Assembly (NCBI RefSeq): GCF_000337775.1
Contig: NZ_AOLQ01000055.1
Coordinates: 1-64,000 of the forward strand
Reading direction: 5' to 3'
Origin: Haloarcula vallismortis ATCC 29715
GTDB lineage: Archaea; Halobacteriota; Halobacteria; Halobacteriales; Haloarculaceae
Length of the DNA stretch: 64,000 nucleotides
Position numbers and translations under genes: made by a program. Positions 8,354 through 16,904 of the stretch are shown piece after piece. The notes beneath the pieces are model-generated. The model had not been told where the DNA came from. It worked only from the letters and a program-made list of their open reading frames with translations, and did no database searches. Numbering within the stretch: the first letter of the stretch is position 1; the number at the start of each line of letters is the position of its first letter.

Positions 8354-9873
8354 TATTCTAGTAGTAGCAGGTTTGGATTTCGCAGGTATTTCTGTACGGA
8401 GTTCGTGAACTGTGCAGCGTCTGCACCATCAAGCACCCGATGGTCGAACGACAACGATAGTGTCATAATATGTCGAGGTTCTATCGTCTCTTCACCATCA
8501 GCTTCGACGACCCGTGGCTTCTTCTTGATTGCACCCAGTGCCAAAATAGCGCTCTCCGGCTGATTGATTATCGGGGTGCCGTACTCCCCGCCGATTCCGC
8601 CGATGTTCGAGATGGTAAATGTCCCATCACGCATTTCCGCCGGCGAAAGACGCCGTTCTCTGGCTTTCTGGGTCTTTTCGTTGGTTTCCGAGGCAACTTC
8701 GAACAGGTCTTTCTTATCGACGTCCTTGACAACGGGAACTAACAGCCCAGCATCAGTTGCCGTTGCGACGCCGATATTGTAGTACTGTTTCTCGACAATC
8801 TCTTCGTTTGCTTCGTCGAGGGAGGCGTTTACCTGTGGGTTCTTTTTGAGGGCCGCGGCACATGCTTTCATAACGAACGGCATATACGTCAGTCGAGTAC
8901 CGTGCTCCTCGGCCTCCTGTTTGAGGGTCGAGCGAGCGTCGACCAGAGCGGTAACATCAACCTCGTCCTGATGGGTGACGTGTGGAGCCGTGTATTTCGA
9001 CGACGTCATCGCCGATCCAATCGTTTGCCTGATCCCGTTGTATGGCTTCCGAGATTCCGGGCGCGCTGGATCGTCTGTTGCTGCGCCCTCGGCTAGCGCT
9101 TCTCCATCCGTTTTCTGTGCCTGCTGTTGTGCCTTTGCGTACTCCTGGACCGCTTCCAGCGTGACAAACGGTTCGCCGTCCTTTTGTTCGTCGGTGGGGA
9201 CGGTATCGAGATCTATTCCTGCCTCCGCTGCAATATGCCTGGCTTTCGGGACGGCAACGGTCGTTTCCCGGTCTGCTGTGTCGCCAGTCTGTGCCGGACT
9301 GACAGACTGCGCCGAGGCCGCCTCCCGGTTTCGTTGCGTCGGGGCAGCGGTCTGTTGAGTTGAACGGTCCTGAGTCGCGGGGTCCGCTCCCGCGTGCGCG
9401 CGAACATCGGATTTGGTTATCCGTCCCGAAGACGAGTCCGCGATACTGGAAATATCGACGCCCAGCGAGCGGGCAAGACGACGCACAGACGGCGAGGCGG
9501 GGATGTGGACGCGCTGTGTCACTTCCGGGTCTGACTGCGTATCGCTGGCTGGCTGTGCTGTGGCTCCGATAGTGGATTGCTGGCTGGTGTCCGCAGTGGT
9601 GTTGTCTGTCGACGCTGTTTCAGCTCCGTCTTCATCCTCAACCCGAAAGACAATGATCACATCACCGACTGGGACGGTCTCACCTTCACCAGCACGGAGT
9701 TCTTCGACAACGCCGTCGACGGGTGATGGAACATCAACGACGGCTTTGTCGGTCTCGACTTCCGCTACCGGCTGGTCCTCCGAAACAGAGTCGCCCGGCT
9801 CGACACGCCAGCGTAGCAGTTCGCCCTCAGCGACGCCTTCACCGACATCGGGTAGTTCGAATTCGCGCACCAT
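8353..9873 (-). CDS. 2-oxoacid dehydrogenase E2 (dihydrolipoyl acyltransferase)
   Basis: A 506-residue E2 component of a 2-oxoacid dehydrogenase complex. Domains in order: one lipoyl domain (1-80, with lipoyl lysine in ETDKAVV), a long Ala/Gln/Thr-rich linker, two peripheral subunit-binding-like segments (near SPSVRRLARSLGVD and PKARHIAAEAGIDL) and the catalytic acyltransferase domain ending with the active-site SFDHRVLDGADAA. The frame is open to 9966, but the ATG at 9873 gives the standard MVREFELPDVGEG start and lies one base after the E1 beta stop. The sequence does not tell pyruvate from branched-chain oxoacid specificity. Confidence 0.93.
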   Translation of the reverse strand: MVREFELPDVGEGVAEGELLRWRVEPGDSVSEDQPVAEVETDKAVVDVPSPVDGVVEELRAGEGETVPVGDVIIVFRVEDEDGAETASTDNTTADTSQQSTIGATAQPASDTQSDPEVTQRVHIPASPSVRRLARSLGVDISSIADSSSGRITKSDVRAHAGADPATQDRSTQQTAAPTQRNREAASAQSVSPAQTGDTADRETTVAVPKARHIAAEAGIDLDTVPTDEQKDGEPFVTLEAVQEYAKAQQQAQKTDGEALAEGAATDDPARPESRKPYNGIRQTIGSAMTSSKYTAPHVTHQDEVDVTALVDARSTLKQEAEEHGTRLTYMPFVMKACAAALKKNPQVNASLDEANEEIVEKQYYNIGVATATDAGLLVPVVKDVDKKDLFEVASETNEKTQKARERRLSPAEMRDGTFTISNIGGIGGEYGTPIINQPESAILALGAIKKKPRVVEADGEETIEPRHIMTLSLSFDHRVLDGADAAQFTNSVQKYLRNPNLLLLE

Positions 9874-9874
9874 G

Positions 9875-10891
9875 TTAGAAATCGACTGTTTCGCGGATTC
9901 CGTCCTGAATACGGACGGCCTGTGGCAGATAGTAATCCTCCAGCGAATGGAGTGGCATGGGGGCATCGAAGCCGGCGATTCGTTTGATTGGCGCTTCCTG
10001 ATGTACGAGCGCTTCTTCCTGAATTGTCGTTGCGATTTCCGCTCCTAATCCGCCAGTCTTCGGTGCTTCGTGAACAATCGCGGCTCTTCCGGTCTTTTTG
10101 AATGAGTCAGTGATCGTCTCTATGTCGAGTGGGGACAGAGTCCGCAAATCGATGATTTCGGCATCGATGCCATGTGATTGGCTGAGATTCTCCGCGGCGA
10201 TCAGGGCAGGCCGAGTCATTGCCCCCCAGGTATAGACTGAGATGTCGGTCCCCTCCCGCCGGACAGCAGCCTCACTCAGGGACACTTCATACGGCTTCGT
10301 TGGGACATCCTCACGAAAGGCGCGGTAGATCAACTTCGGCTCCAGGAAGATGACTGGATCCGGGTCGTGGATGGACGCCGCCAGCAGTCCCTTTGCATCG
10401 TAGGGCGTGCTTGGCGAGACGACCTTGAGGCCGGGCTCGTGCACGAAGAACGCTTCCTTCGACTCGGAGTGGTGTTCTGGGGCCCGGATACCACCGCCGT
10501 ACGGAGCCCGTATCACCATCGGCACCGAATACTGGCCCTGACTACGGCTCCGGAGGCGGGCAGCGTGACTGACAATCTGGTCGAAGGCAGGGTACATGAA
10601 GCCCATGAACTGCATCTCGGGAACAGGCTTCATCCCGGTCTGAGCGAGTCCGATCGAAGCCCCGATGATTCCGGCTTCTGCCAGTGGCGTGTCGATGACG
10701 CGGTCTTCGCCGAACTCTTCGTAGAGCTGGTCGGTTGCTCTGAAAACACCGCCGTTCTTGCCGACGTCTTCGCCCAAGACGACGACGTTGTCGTCCTGTG
10801 CCATTTCAGTGTACAACCCGTCCTGTATCGCCTCCACGAGAGTGAGACGCTGGGCATTTTGCCCAGTCTGCGTGCTGGCTGTCGAGCTCAT
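9875..10891 (-). CDS. 2-oxoacid dehydrogenase E1 beta
   Basis: A 338-residue beta subunit of the thiamine-dependent E1 decarboxylase. It shows the family opening TLVEAIQDGLYTEMAQDDNVVVLGEDVG, the FMGFMYPAFDQI block and the PYGGGIRAPEHHSES loop before a transketolase C-terminal domain (about 205-330). It pairs with E1 alpha to decarboxylate a 2-oxoacid and hand the acyl group to lipoyl-E2. The ATG overlaps the E1 alpha stop by four bases (ATGA), so translation is coupled. Confidence 0.94.
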   Translation of the reverse strand: MSSTASTQTGQNAQRLTLVEAIQDGLYTEMAQDDNVVVLGEDVGKNGGVFRATDQLYEEFGEDRVIDTPLAEAGIIGASIGLAQTGMKPVPEMQFMGFMYPAFDQIVSHAARLRSRSQGQYSVPMVIRAPYGGGIRAPEHHSESKEAFFVHEPGLKVVSPSTPYDAKGLLAASIHDPDPVIFLEPKLIYRAFREDVPTKPYEVSLSEAAVRREGTDISVYTWGAMTRPALIAAENLSQSHGIDAEIIDLRTLSPLDIETITDSFKKTGRAAIVHEAPKTGGLGAEIATTIQEEALVHQEAPIKRIAGFDAPMPLHSLEDYYLPQAVRIQDGIRETVDF

Positions 10892-12036
10892 TCCAGCACC
10901 TCCGAGAACGCACCGTCATCGTACTTCTCACGCAGCCGGTTCAGTTCGTCCCGCTGTTCTTCGAGTCGCGCTGGAACCTCGTCGTACACGTGCTCAACGA
11001 TATTGTCCGGACTCGTCTCCGTCTGCTCCGCCGTTTCTATCGCTTCACTAACCTCTTGTTCGATTCGGTCTTGGATCTCACTTTCGAGAGCTGAATCGAG
11101 AATGCCCTCGTTGTAGAGATACTTTTCAATCCGGTCCACAGGGTCACGGTCTCGCCAGGCTTCTTCCTCCGATTCGTCTCTGTAAACGGACGGGTCATCC
11201 GCGGTAGTGTGTGCACCAAAGCGATACTGAACGGACTCGATGAGCGTCGGCCGTCGCTCACCGGGATCTGGATTCCGGGCTTTTTCGAGTGCCTCACTGG
11301 CGACCTTGTAGACCGCAAGCGGGTCCAACCCGTCGACTCGCACGCCGTCGATGCCATATGCCTGTGCCTTTTCAGCGATTGTTTCGCTCGCGGTCTGTTG
11401 CTCTCGGGGGACCGAAATCGCCCATTGGTTGTTGTTACAGACGAATACAGCAGGGACATCGAACACCCCAGCGAAGTTCAGCCCTTCGTGGAAGTCTCCT
11501 TCGGAGGTCGCACCATCACCGAGGTGACACAGGACGGCCGTATCCGTTTTTCCCTGTAGCTTGTGTCCCCAAGCCATTCCCATGGCCTGTGGGACTTGGG
11601 TTGCAATCGGTATGTACTCCGGCATCACGTTGACGTCTTCCGGAATTGCGTATCCTTCCCGATAACCCCGCAGTGGCTCGAAGAGGGATTCCAGTTCCAT
11701 CCCGTGGGCGTACTTCGCCGCGTGCTCTCTGTAGGTCGGGAACAACCAGTCTTGTTCGGCAAGCGCCAAGCTCGTGGCGACCTGTGACCCCTCCTGTCCG
11801 GTCATTGGTGCGTACGTTGCCAGTCGTCCCTGTCGCTGAAAGCTAATCGCCCGCTGGTCAAAGTGACGAGCGAGCTTGATAGTCTCATACAGCTCAAGTA
11901 ACTGCCTATCTGAGAGAGGTGGGACAGAGGCCTGCGGTAGTACGTTGCCTTCAGCATCCAGTACCTGTACCAGGTCCGAATCTTGTCTGACGGGCGCTGG
12001 CAAGTCCGTGTTTCCTGCTTCGTTTTTCATGTTCAT
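10888..12036 (-). CDS. 2-oxoacid dehydrogenase E1 alpha
   Basis: A 382-residue alpha subunit, first gene of the operon. The thiamine diphosphate motif is clear: GDGATSEGDFHEGLNFA and, about 28 residues after GDG, NNNQWAIS. The frame is open to 12147, but upstream codons would run into the structured element's flank and give no family sequence, so I place the start at the ATG pair 12036/12030. Substrate is unresolved: haloarchaeal complexes of this type have been linked to branched-chain 2-oxoacids. The neighbouring Liv importer and aminotransferase support that reading here. Confidence 0.9.
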   Translation of the reverse strand: MNMKNEAGNTDLPAPVRQDSDLVQVLDAEGNVLPQASVPPLSDRQLLELYETIKLARHFDQRAISFQRQGRLATYAPMTGQEGSQVATSLALAEQDWLFPTYREHAAKYAHGMELESLFEPLRGYREGYAIPEDVNVMPEYIPIATQVPQAMGMAWGHKLQGKTDTAVLCHLGDGATSEGDFHEGLNFAGVFDVPAVFVCNNNQWAISVPREQQTASETIAEKAQAYGIDGVRVDGLDPLAVYKVASEALEKARNPDPGERRPTLIESVQYRFGAHTTADDPSVYRDESEEEAWRDRDPVDRIEKYLYNEGILDSALESEIQDRIEQEVSEAIETAEQTETSPDNIVEHVYDEVPARLEEQRDELNRLREKYDDGAFSEVLE

Positions 12037-12089
12037 TGTTTTCGATGATGTTTTCGTATTCGACAGACGCTCCCTCGACAGACCCTGAT

Positions 12090-12302
12090 GACCCGAACAG
12101 CCGCTGGTTACGGCTCCCCGAGCGAGTTCAAGGCTGGCGTTTTCCACCGGACCACAGGGACCACCTGTGCGCCAGCGGTCTACGCCAGTTTAAATGTCGA
12201 AAATCGAAAAGATGTAGCTGTGGCGGAGGGCAGTGCCCAATCCATTAATTGCCGGGACAGCTGACCTGCAGGGCAGGCGGTAGGGTTCGAGCCCGGGTGC
12301 AT
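12090..12302 (+). ncRNA. Candidate structured RNA element, copy B
   Basis: The diverged second copy of the element at 5413-5629. It starts with ACCCGAA (12091-12097), a hairpin AGCCG/CGGCT (12099-12103, 12111-12115) and then the long arm 12131-12140 paired with 12182-12191. The same UUUCC/CU internal loop and ACC/GGU stem follow. Its apical hairpin CACAGG/CCTGTG (12153-12158, 12164-12169) has a different sequence from copy A. A TTTAAA-led A-rich linker, TGCCGGGACAGC (12250-12261) and a hairpin CCTGC/GCAGG (12265-12269, 12273-12277) complete it. It lies immediately upstream of the minus-strand E1 alpha operon, so a leader or promoter role on the other strand is an alternative. Confidence 0.45.
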
Positions 12303-12718
12303 ATGTGGAGTCTGACATGGTAGATACTTATTGTTTGTGCGGCACTCGTTCACACGACACAGTGGCTATCCCGGTGTGAACGGTGATGTGTGTCGGCACA
12401 GAGCGGCGTGGATGTGGCGGCAAATGTAATTTTATTGATGTTTGCAGCCATGGCTACAATTTGTGAGAGTATCGGTACAACCGTCATGCAGACACTCTTA
12501 CCGACGGTACGATAGTGCAAGCAGTTGTCTGGAACGAGGCGTGTAAAATGACTGCCACCTAGATGGAGGCAGGCCGGCAGCGTCCAAATGTGTTCGCCAA
12601 TTATGCGGCCCATCGAAGAGTCAACGACATATGCAGACGCAACAGCCCGTGGAGTAATTCGTGTGGGAGTATGCCTGTGACAAAACACAGCCACCAAGCC
12701 AGTGTCGGGATACAGGAG
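12303..12718. other. Non-coding gap
   Basis: Separates structured element copy B from the end of the first Liv operon (livF stop at 12719). Open frames here lack coding character on either strand. I see no repeat or RNA gene. Confidence 0.4.
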
Positions 12719-13423
12719 CTACCCGCCGAGAAAATCCTCGCGGACCTGTTGGTCGTTGAGGAGTGCCTCACCGCTGTCTTCGTGTCGGTTCTGCCCCTGT
12801 ACAAGTACATAGCCGCGGTCACACCGGCGCAATGCCTCTTTGGCGTTTTGTTCGACGAGGAGAACTGCGGTACCGGCGTCGTTAATCTCATCAATCCGGT
12901 CAAACATCTCATCGACGAGATCCGGTGCGAGGCCTGCGCTGGGCTCGTCGAGCAGTAACAGGTCGGGATCAAGCATGAGCGCACGGCCCATCGCCAGCAT
13001 CTGTTGTTGCCCCCCTGACAGTGTCCCTGCTTTCTGCTCCGACCGGGATTCCAGTATCGGGAACCGGTCGTAAACCGCCTGTAACCGTTCCTCCGGGAAC
13101 TGGTCCAGCGTGTATGCACCCATCTTGAGGTTCTCGGTGACCGTCAGCGGCTCGAACACGTTGTTGCTCTGGGGAACAAAGCTCAAACCGTACGAGATTA
13201 TCTCTTCCGGTTGTTCACCGGCGATGTCCTGCTCACCGAATACGATTTTCCCACCCATGTACGTCGTCAGTCCGAACACTGATTTCATCACAGTGGATTT
13301 GCCTGCACCATTCGGGCCGACGATGGTGATGTACTCACCCTGTCCGACCTCCATGTCGACATCTGTGAGAATCTGCAGATCACCGTAGCCGGCGTCCAGT
13401 TGCTGCACTGATAGTAAGCTCAT
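12719..13423 (-). CDS. livF: Branched-chain amino acid ABC transporter ATPase LivF (system 1)
   Basis: A 234-residue ATPase with Walker A GPNGAGKST (about 35-43), the signature LSGGQQQM and Walker B LLLLDEPSAGLAP. The N-terminal sequence MSLLSVQQLDAGYGDLQIL is typical of LivF rather than LivG. It powers the LivHM permease together with LivG. The start overlaps the livG stop by four bases. Last gene of the livJ-aminotransferase-livH-livM-livG-livF series. Confidence 0.93.
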   Translation of the reverse strand: MSLLSVQQLDAGYGDLQILTDVDMEVGQGEYITIVGPNGAGKSTVMKSVFGLTTYMGGKIVFGEQDIAGEQPEEIISYGLSFVPQSNNVFEPLTVTENLKMGAYTLDQFPEERLQAVYDRFPILESRSEQKAGTLSGGQQQMLAMGRALMLDPDLLLLDEPSAGLAPDLVDEMFDRIDEINDAGTAVLLVEQNAKEALRRCDRGYVLVQGQNRHEDSGEALLNDQQVREDFLGG

Positions 13424-14247
13424 ATTGTCACCTCTTCTCCGAGGTATGCATCGAGTACTTTATCATTGTTTTTCACTGTGTCCGGTTGGCCCTCTGTGAG
13501 AACACTCCCCTGGTGCATCACGATGACCGTATCGCAGTTATTCATAATGACGTCCATGTCGTGTTCGACGAAGAGGAAGGTGTAGCCCTGCTCTTTGAGC
13601 GTATGCAACCGGTCAATGAGTTTCTCCTCAAGCGTTGGGTTGACTCCTGCAAGCGGTTCATCTAGCAACACCATCTCGGGATCGGTCATGAGCACACGCG
13701 CCATCTCCAGCAGCTTCCGTTGGCCCCCTGAGAGATTGCCGGCGGATTCGTGCGCGACGTGTTCTATCTCGAACAGTTCAAGCATTTCCCAGGCCTGTTT
13801 TCGGAGCGCCTTCTCCTGCTCGACGACCTGTGTTCTGGCTCGCGGGAGGACCGCCCGCCAGATTGCTTCGCCGACCTGGTTCTGTGGTGCCAGCATCAGA
13901 TTTTCCAGCACGGTCATCTCCGAGAGCTCCCGTGCTATCTGGAAGGTCCGTACGAGACCCTGGTTTGCAACCTGATCTGACCGATACCCCGTTATCTCCG
14001 TGTCGTTGAACTCGACTGCGCCCCCGTCCGGGCGTTGCACACCGGTAATGAGGTCGAACGTCGTCGACTTGCCTGCACCATTCGGACCAATCAGGCCAGT
14101 GATCGACCCCTTTTCGACGTGGAAAGAGACGTCAGCGACGGCGGTAATACCACCAAACGTCTTTCGCAGGTTCTTCACTGTGAGTATCTGCTCTTGCTGT
14201 CCGTTCTGGGTCTGGTCCCTCTGTGCTGATTGTACGTTCTTACTCAT
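13420..14247 (-). CDS. livG: Branched-chain amino acid ABC transporter ATPase LivG (system 1)
   Basis: A 275-residue ATPase with Walker A GPNGAGKST, signature LSGGQRKLLEMARV and Walker B MVLLDEPLAGVNP, plus the LivG-type insertion between Walker A and the signature (about 100-160). The longer frame to 14322 would overlap livM by over 80 bases. The ATG at 14247 gives an overlap of only 8 bases and a short polar leader (MSKNVQSAQRDQ), so I use it. It partners LivF. Confidence 0.93.
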   Translation of the reverse strand: MSKNVQSAQRDQTQNGQQEQILTVKNLRKTFGGITAVADVSFHVEKGSITGLIGPNGAGKSTTFDLITGVQRPDGGAVEFNDTEITGYRSDQVANQGLVRTFQIARELSEMTVLENLMLAPQNQVGEAIWRAVLPRARTQVVEQEKALRKQAWEMLELFEIEHVAHESAGNLSGGQRKLLEMARVLMTDPEMVLLDEPLAGVNPTLEEKLIDRLHTLKEQGYTFLFVEHDMDVIMNNCDTVIVMHQGSVLTEGQPDTVKNNDKVLDAYLGEEVTI

Positions 14248-15547
14248 AGTCGTCCTCGCGAGTTTCCCGTTGCGAGAGGTCAACGCTTGATGCGATTGCT
14301 TTTCGGTGACCGAGCAGGCCATCCGGATGCCGTTGCATAAGATACACCAGAACGATACCTAGCAGCATAAGCCGGAGCGCAGAGATGCTCACGTCCTGCA
14401 CGGAATACGCCAGTAACGGTATGACATCACCGGAGCCTAACTCGACGATGGCCGCGACAAGCGTATCGGGAGCATTGCTGAGCTGGAGGGACTCCGCTAC
14501 GACCCGGCGGATAAACGAAGGGCCTTCGAAGAGCAGACTCGCGAATAGAGCACCGCCGACAATACTCCCCGTTGGCGAGCCAGTCCCGCCGATAAACAGC
14601 GCAATGAAGATGTAAAACGTCTGTATCGGTTTGAACATCCGTGGTGAGGCATACCCCCCAGAGAGACGCCAGAGGATAGCAATCAGGCCCATGAGCGCAC
14701 AGCCAAGCGCGAACGTCTTGATCTTGAACAGGCGCGTATCCTTCCCCAGCGCCTGCGTGACCTGCTGGTCCTCGCGAATACTCTTGAGGACGCGTCCGAA
14801 AGGTGACTTCCCGATGCGAACCATCAGCCAGTACAGGAGGCCAAGACAGAGGCATAACACGACCACGTACGCCCAGCCGATGACTAGCGTCTCCTCAATT
14901 CCCAGCGGTTCCACGGCGCTGAATATCGCCGCCCCGAGAGCGTTGGGTGCTGGGGCTGTTGCGGCCGGGTCCGTGTAAAAGAGAATCCGGATCGGATTCG
15001 ATGGCAAGGACAGCCCCGTTGCGCCGCCCGTCCCGAATGCAACACCGGCGATGCGGGTGTTTGCGAACTCCGGCGCACGGAGTGTGAGGCGGACGATTTC
15101 CGAGAATGCGACAGTGACGATTGCAAGATAATCGGCACGGAGTCGGATCGCAGGTAACGCAGCGAGGCCACCGATGAGTCCAGTCACGAGTATTGCACCC
15201 AGAATCGCAACCGGGAGTGGTAGCCCAAAGCCAGGCGGACTGGCCGTCACCGGAGCGGTCAGTATCCCCATCGTGTACACACCGATTGCCATGAACCCTG
15301 CTGCACCGAGATTGAACAGGCCCGCGTATCCCCACTGGAGGTTCAGCGCGAGCGCCAACATGGCATAGATCGCTGAAAGGAAGGCGACACGGCGGAGCGT
15401 GTTGACCGTGCCATTCAGCTGGAACCCAAGGACGACGCTGAAAAGCGCGTACAACCCCCCGATAGCGAGGGCAAGAGCGATAAGCAGGCGCACGTCATTG
15501 TTGCCGAGCCAACCCTCAGCCCGCGCCTGAATAGAGCCTGTACTCAT
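14240..15547 (-). CDS. livM: Branched-chain amino acid ABC transporter permease LivM (system 1)
   Basis: A 435-residue integral membrane protein of the LivM family. Family blocks include ALNLQWGYAGLFNLGAAGFMAIGVY and the LPAIRLRADYLAIVTVAFSEI block; the cytoplasmic coupling loop is SIREDQQVTQALGKDTRLFKI. The start at 15547 overlaps the livH stop by four bases; the longer upstream frame runs inside livH and is rejected. About 10 hydrophobic segments are expected. Confidence 0.92.
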   Translation of the reverse strand: MSTGSIQARAEGWLGNNDVRLLIALALAIGGLYALFSVVLGFQLNGTVNTLRRVAFLSAIYAMLALALNLQWGYAGLFNLGAAGFMAIGVYTMGILTAPVTASPPGFGLPLPVAILGAILVTGLIGGLAALPAIRLRADYLAIVTVAFSEIVRLTLRAPEFANTRIAGVAFGTGGATGLSLPSNPIRILFYTDPAATAPAPNALGAAIFSAVEPLGIEETLVIGWAYVVVLCLCLGLLYWLMVRIGKSPFGRVLKSIREDQQVTQALGKDTRLFKIKTFALGCALMGLIAILWRLSGGYASPRMFKPIQTFYIFIALFIGGTGSPTGSIVGGALFASLLFEGPSFIRRVVAESLQLSNAPDTLVAAIVELGSGDVIPLLAYSVQDVSISALRLMLLGIVLVYLMQRHPDGLLGHRKAIASSVDLSQRETREDDYE

Positions 15548-16641
15548 GCCGTCGTCCTCCCGCTGAACAGCCCCGACGGACGCACGAGCAGCATGACGAT
15601 CATGAGAACGAACGCCGCAGCCAGGAGGAAGCTGGCTGGAATCCAGACGAGCGCGAGTCGGCTCGCGATGCCGAGAATGACACCGCCGACCATTGCGCCG
15701 TAAATCGAACCGACACCGCCGAGGATGACCGCTGCGAACACCAGTAGCAGCAGGTCCCACCCCATTGTTACTGTGAGCGTCCCCTGCTGTAATGCGATAA
15801 GAAAGCCTGCACACCCGGTAAGCCCGCCGCCGATACCCCACGTGAGTTTGACGACGCGCTCTGTGGGGATGCCCGTGACTTTTGCGAGGTCTTTGTTCGC
15901 AGCCATTGCACGCATCGCCGTACCGATTTTAGTGTACTGGAGCAGAACGTGGGTGGCAAGCATCAGGAGTGCGGCGACGAGGACCAGCGTAATCTGGTGC
16001 CCGCCAAAGGTGACGCCTCCAAGAGTAAACTGGGGGACGTTCCCGCCTGTCAGTCCGCGGCTGTCGGTCAGGAACGAAAAGGTGAGGAAGTTACGAAGGA
16101 ACAGTGCGACACCGACGCTAGCAATCATCAGCGTCACACCGTCGGCGCTACGCATCGGCTTGAAAACGATTCGATCCAGCAAAAGCGAAAGGGCGGCTGT
16201 CAGGACCGCAGCGACCAGTAGGCCAGCCAGCAGGGCCAGTGGGGTATTGACGACGTTTATTCCAAGCTCGTTCGAACCGACCGCGATTGGGCCGCCGATG
16301 AGGACGAGCGCTTCAACGGAGAAGTCACCCAGCCCGGCAATCAGAAACGCCGTCGCCCACCCGGCGAACGCACCGCTCGTAATCAGGTCGCCGTGGGCAA
16401 AGTTCGCGAAATTGAGGATGCTGTATGTCATCGAGAGGCCGACGCCGGCCAGTCCAAGCGACATCCCAAGCACCAGTCCGTTCCAGAGATAACTCACGAG
16501 ATCTGTGGCGGTAATTGTTCCAGTTCCTAGCTGTCGAAAGATATCGAAGACGAGAAACACGCCGATAACCGCGAATACAACGAGTACTGGGCGGTTATAC
16601 ACTATATTCTGTCCACGGCTGTAGTAGTCTCGTGCCGCCAT
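15544..16641 (-). CDS. livH: Branched-chain amino acid ABC transporter permease LivH (system 1)
   Basis: A 365-residue LivH-type permease. After a short N-terminal segment and one extra hydrophobic helix (about 22-40) comes the family block LAGVGLSMTYSILNFANFAHGDLITSGA. Further on, the coupling region KIGTAMRAMAANKDLAKVTGI is seen. The ATG at 16641 follows an AT-rich stretch; the frame upstream is not family-like. First of four overlapping genes livH-livM-livG-livF. Confidence 0.92.
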   Translation of the reverse strand: MAARDYYSRGQNIVYNRPVLVVFAVIGVFLVFDIFRQLGTGTITATDLVSYLWNGLVLGMSLGLAGVGLSMTYSILNFANFAHGDLITSGAFAGWATAFLIAGLGDFSVEALVLIGGPIAVGSNELGINVVNTPLALLAGLLVAAVLTAALSLLLDRIVFKPMRSADGVTLMIASVGVALFLRNFLTFSFLTDSRGLTGGNVPQFTLGGVTFGGHQITLVLVAALLMLATHVLLQYTKIGTAMRAMAANKDLAKVTGIPTERVVKLTWGIGGGLTGCAGFLIALQQGTLTVTMGWDLLLLVFAAVILGGVGSIYGAMVGGVILGIASRLALVWIPASFLLAAAFVLMIVMLLVRPSGLFSGRTTA

Positions 16642-16904
16642 ATTTCTGTGCTCTGTACCCAGTGTTAAAAATCTTGATGTAAAATTGTCATAGAATCCGG
16701 GAGAACCGAAGACGCACACCAATTTCGTGCTAGTATCACACAGGGCAACATTCCACAAGTATGGGCCATCATATGTGAATCGGACAGGTTTTCTCTTGCA
16801 GGTGCCGATAACGAGATTATACCCCGTCACGGACCCGGACCCGCGACGAGAGATATGAGCCCACCTATCCGAAAGCACAGTCAAGCACGAATCTCAGTGG
16901 TACC

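Noticed and set aside
12350-12697. 115-residue minus-strand frame in the gap left of livF
   Set aside because: His/Thr-rich, not acidic, no family; no promoter in place.
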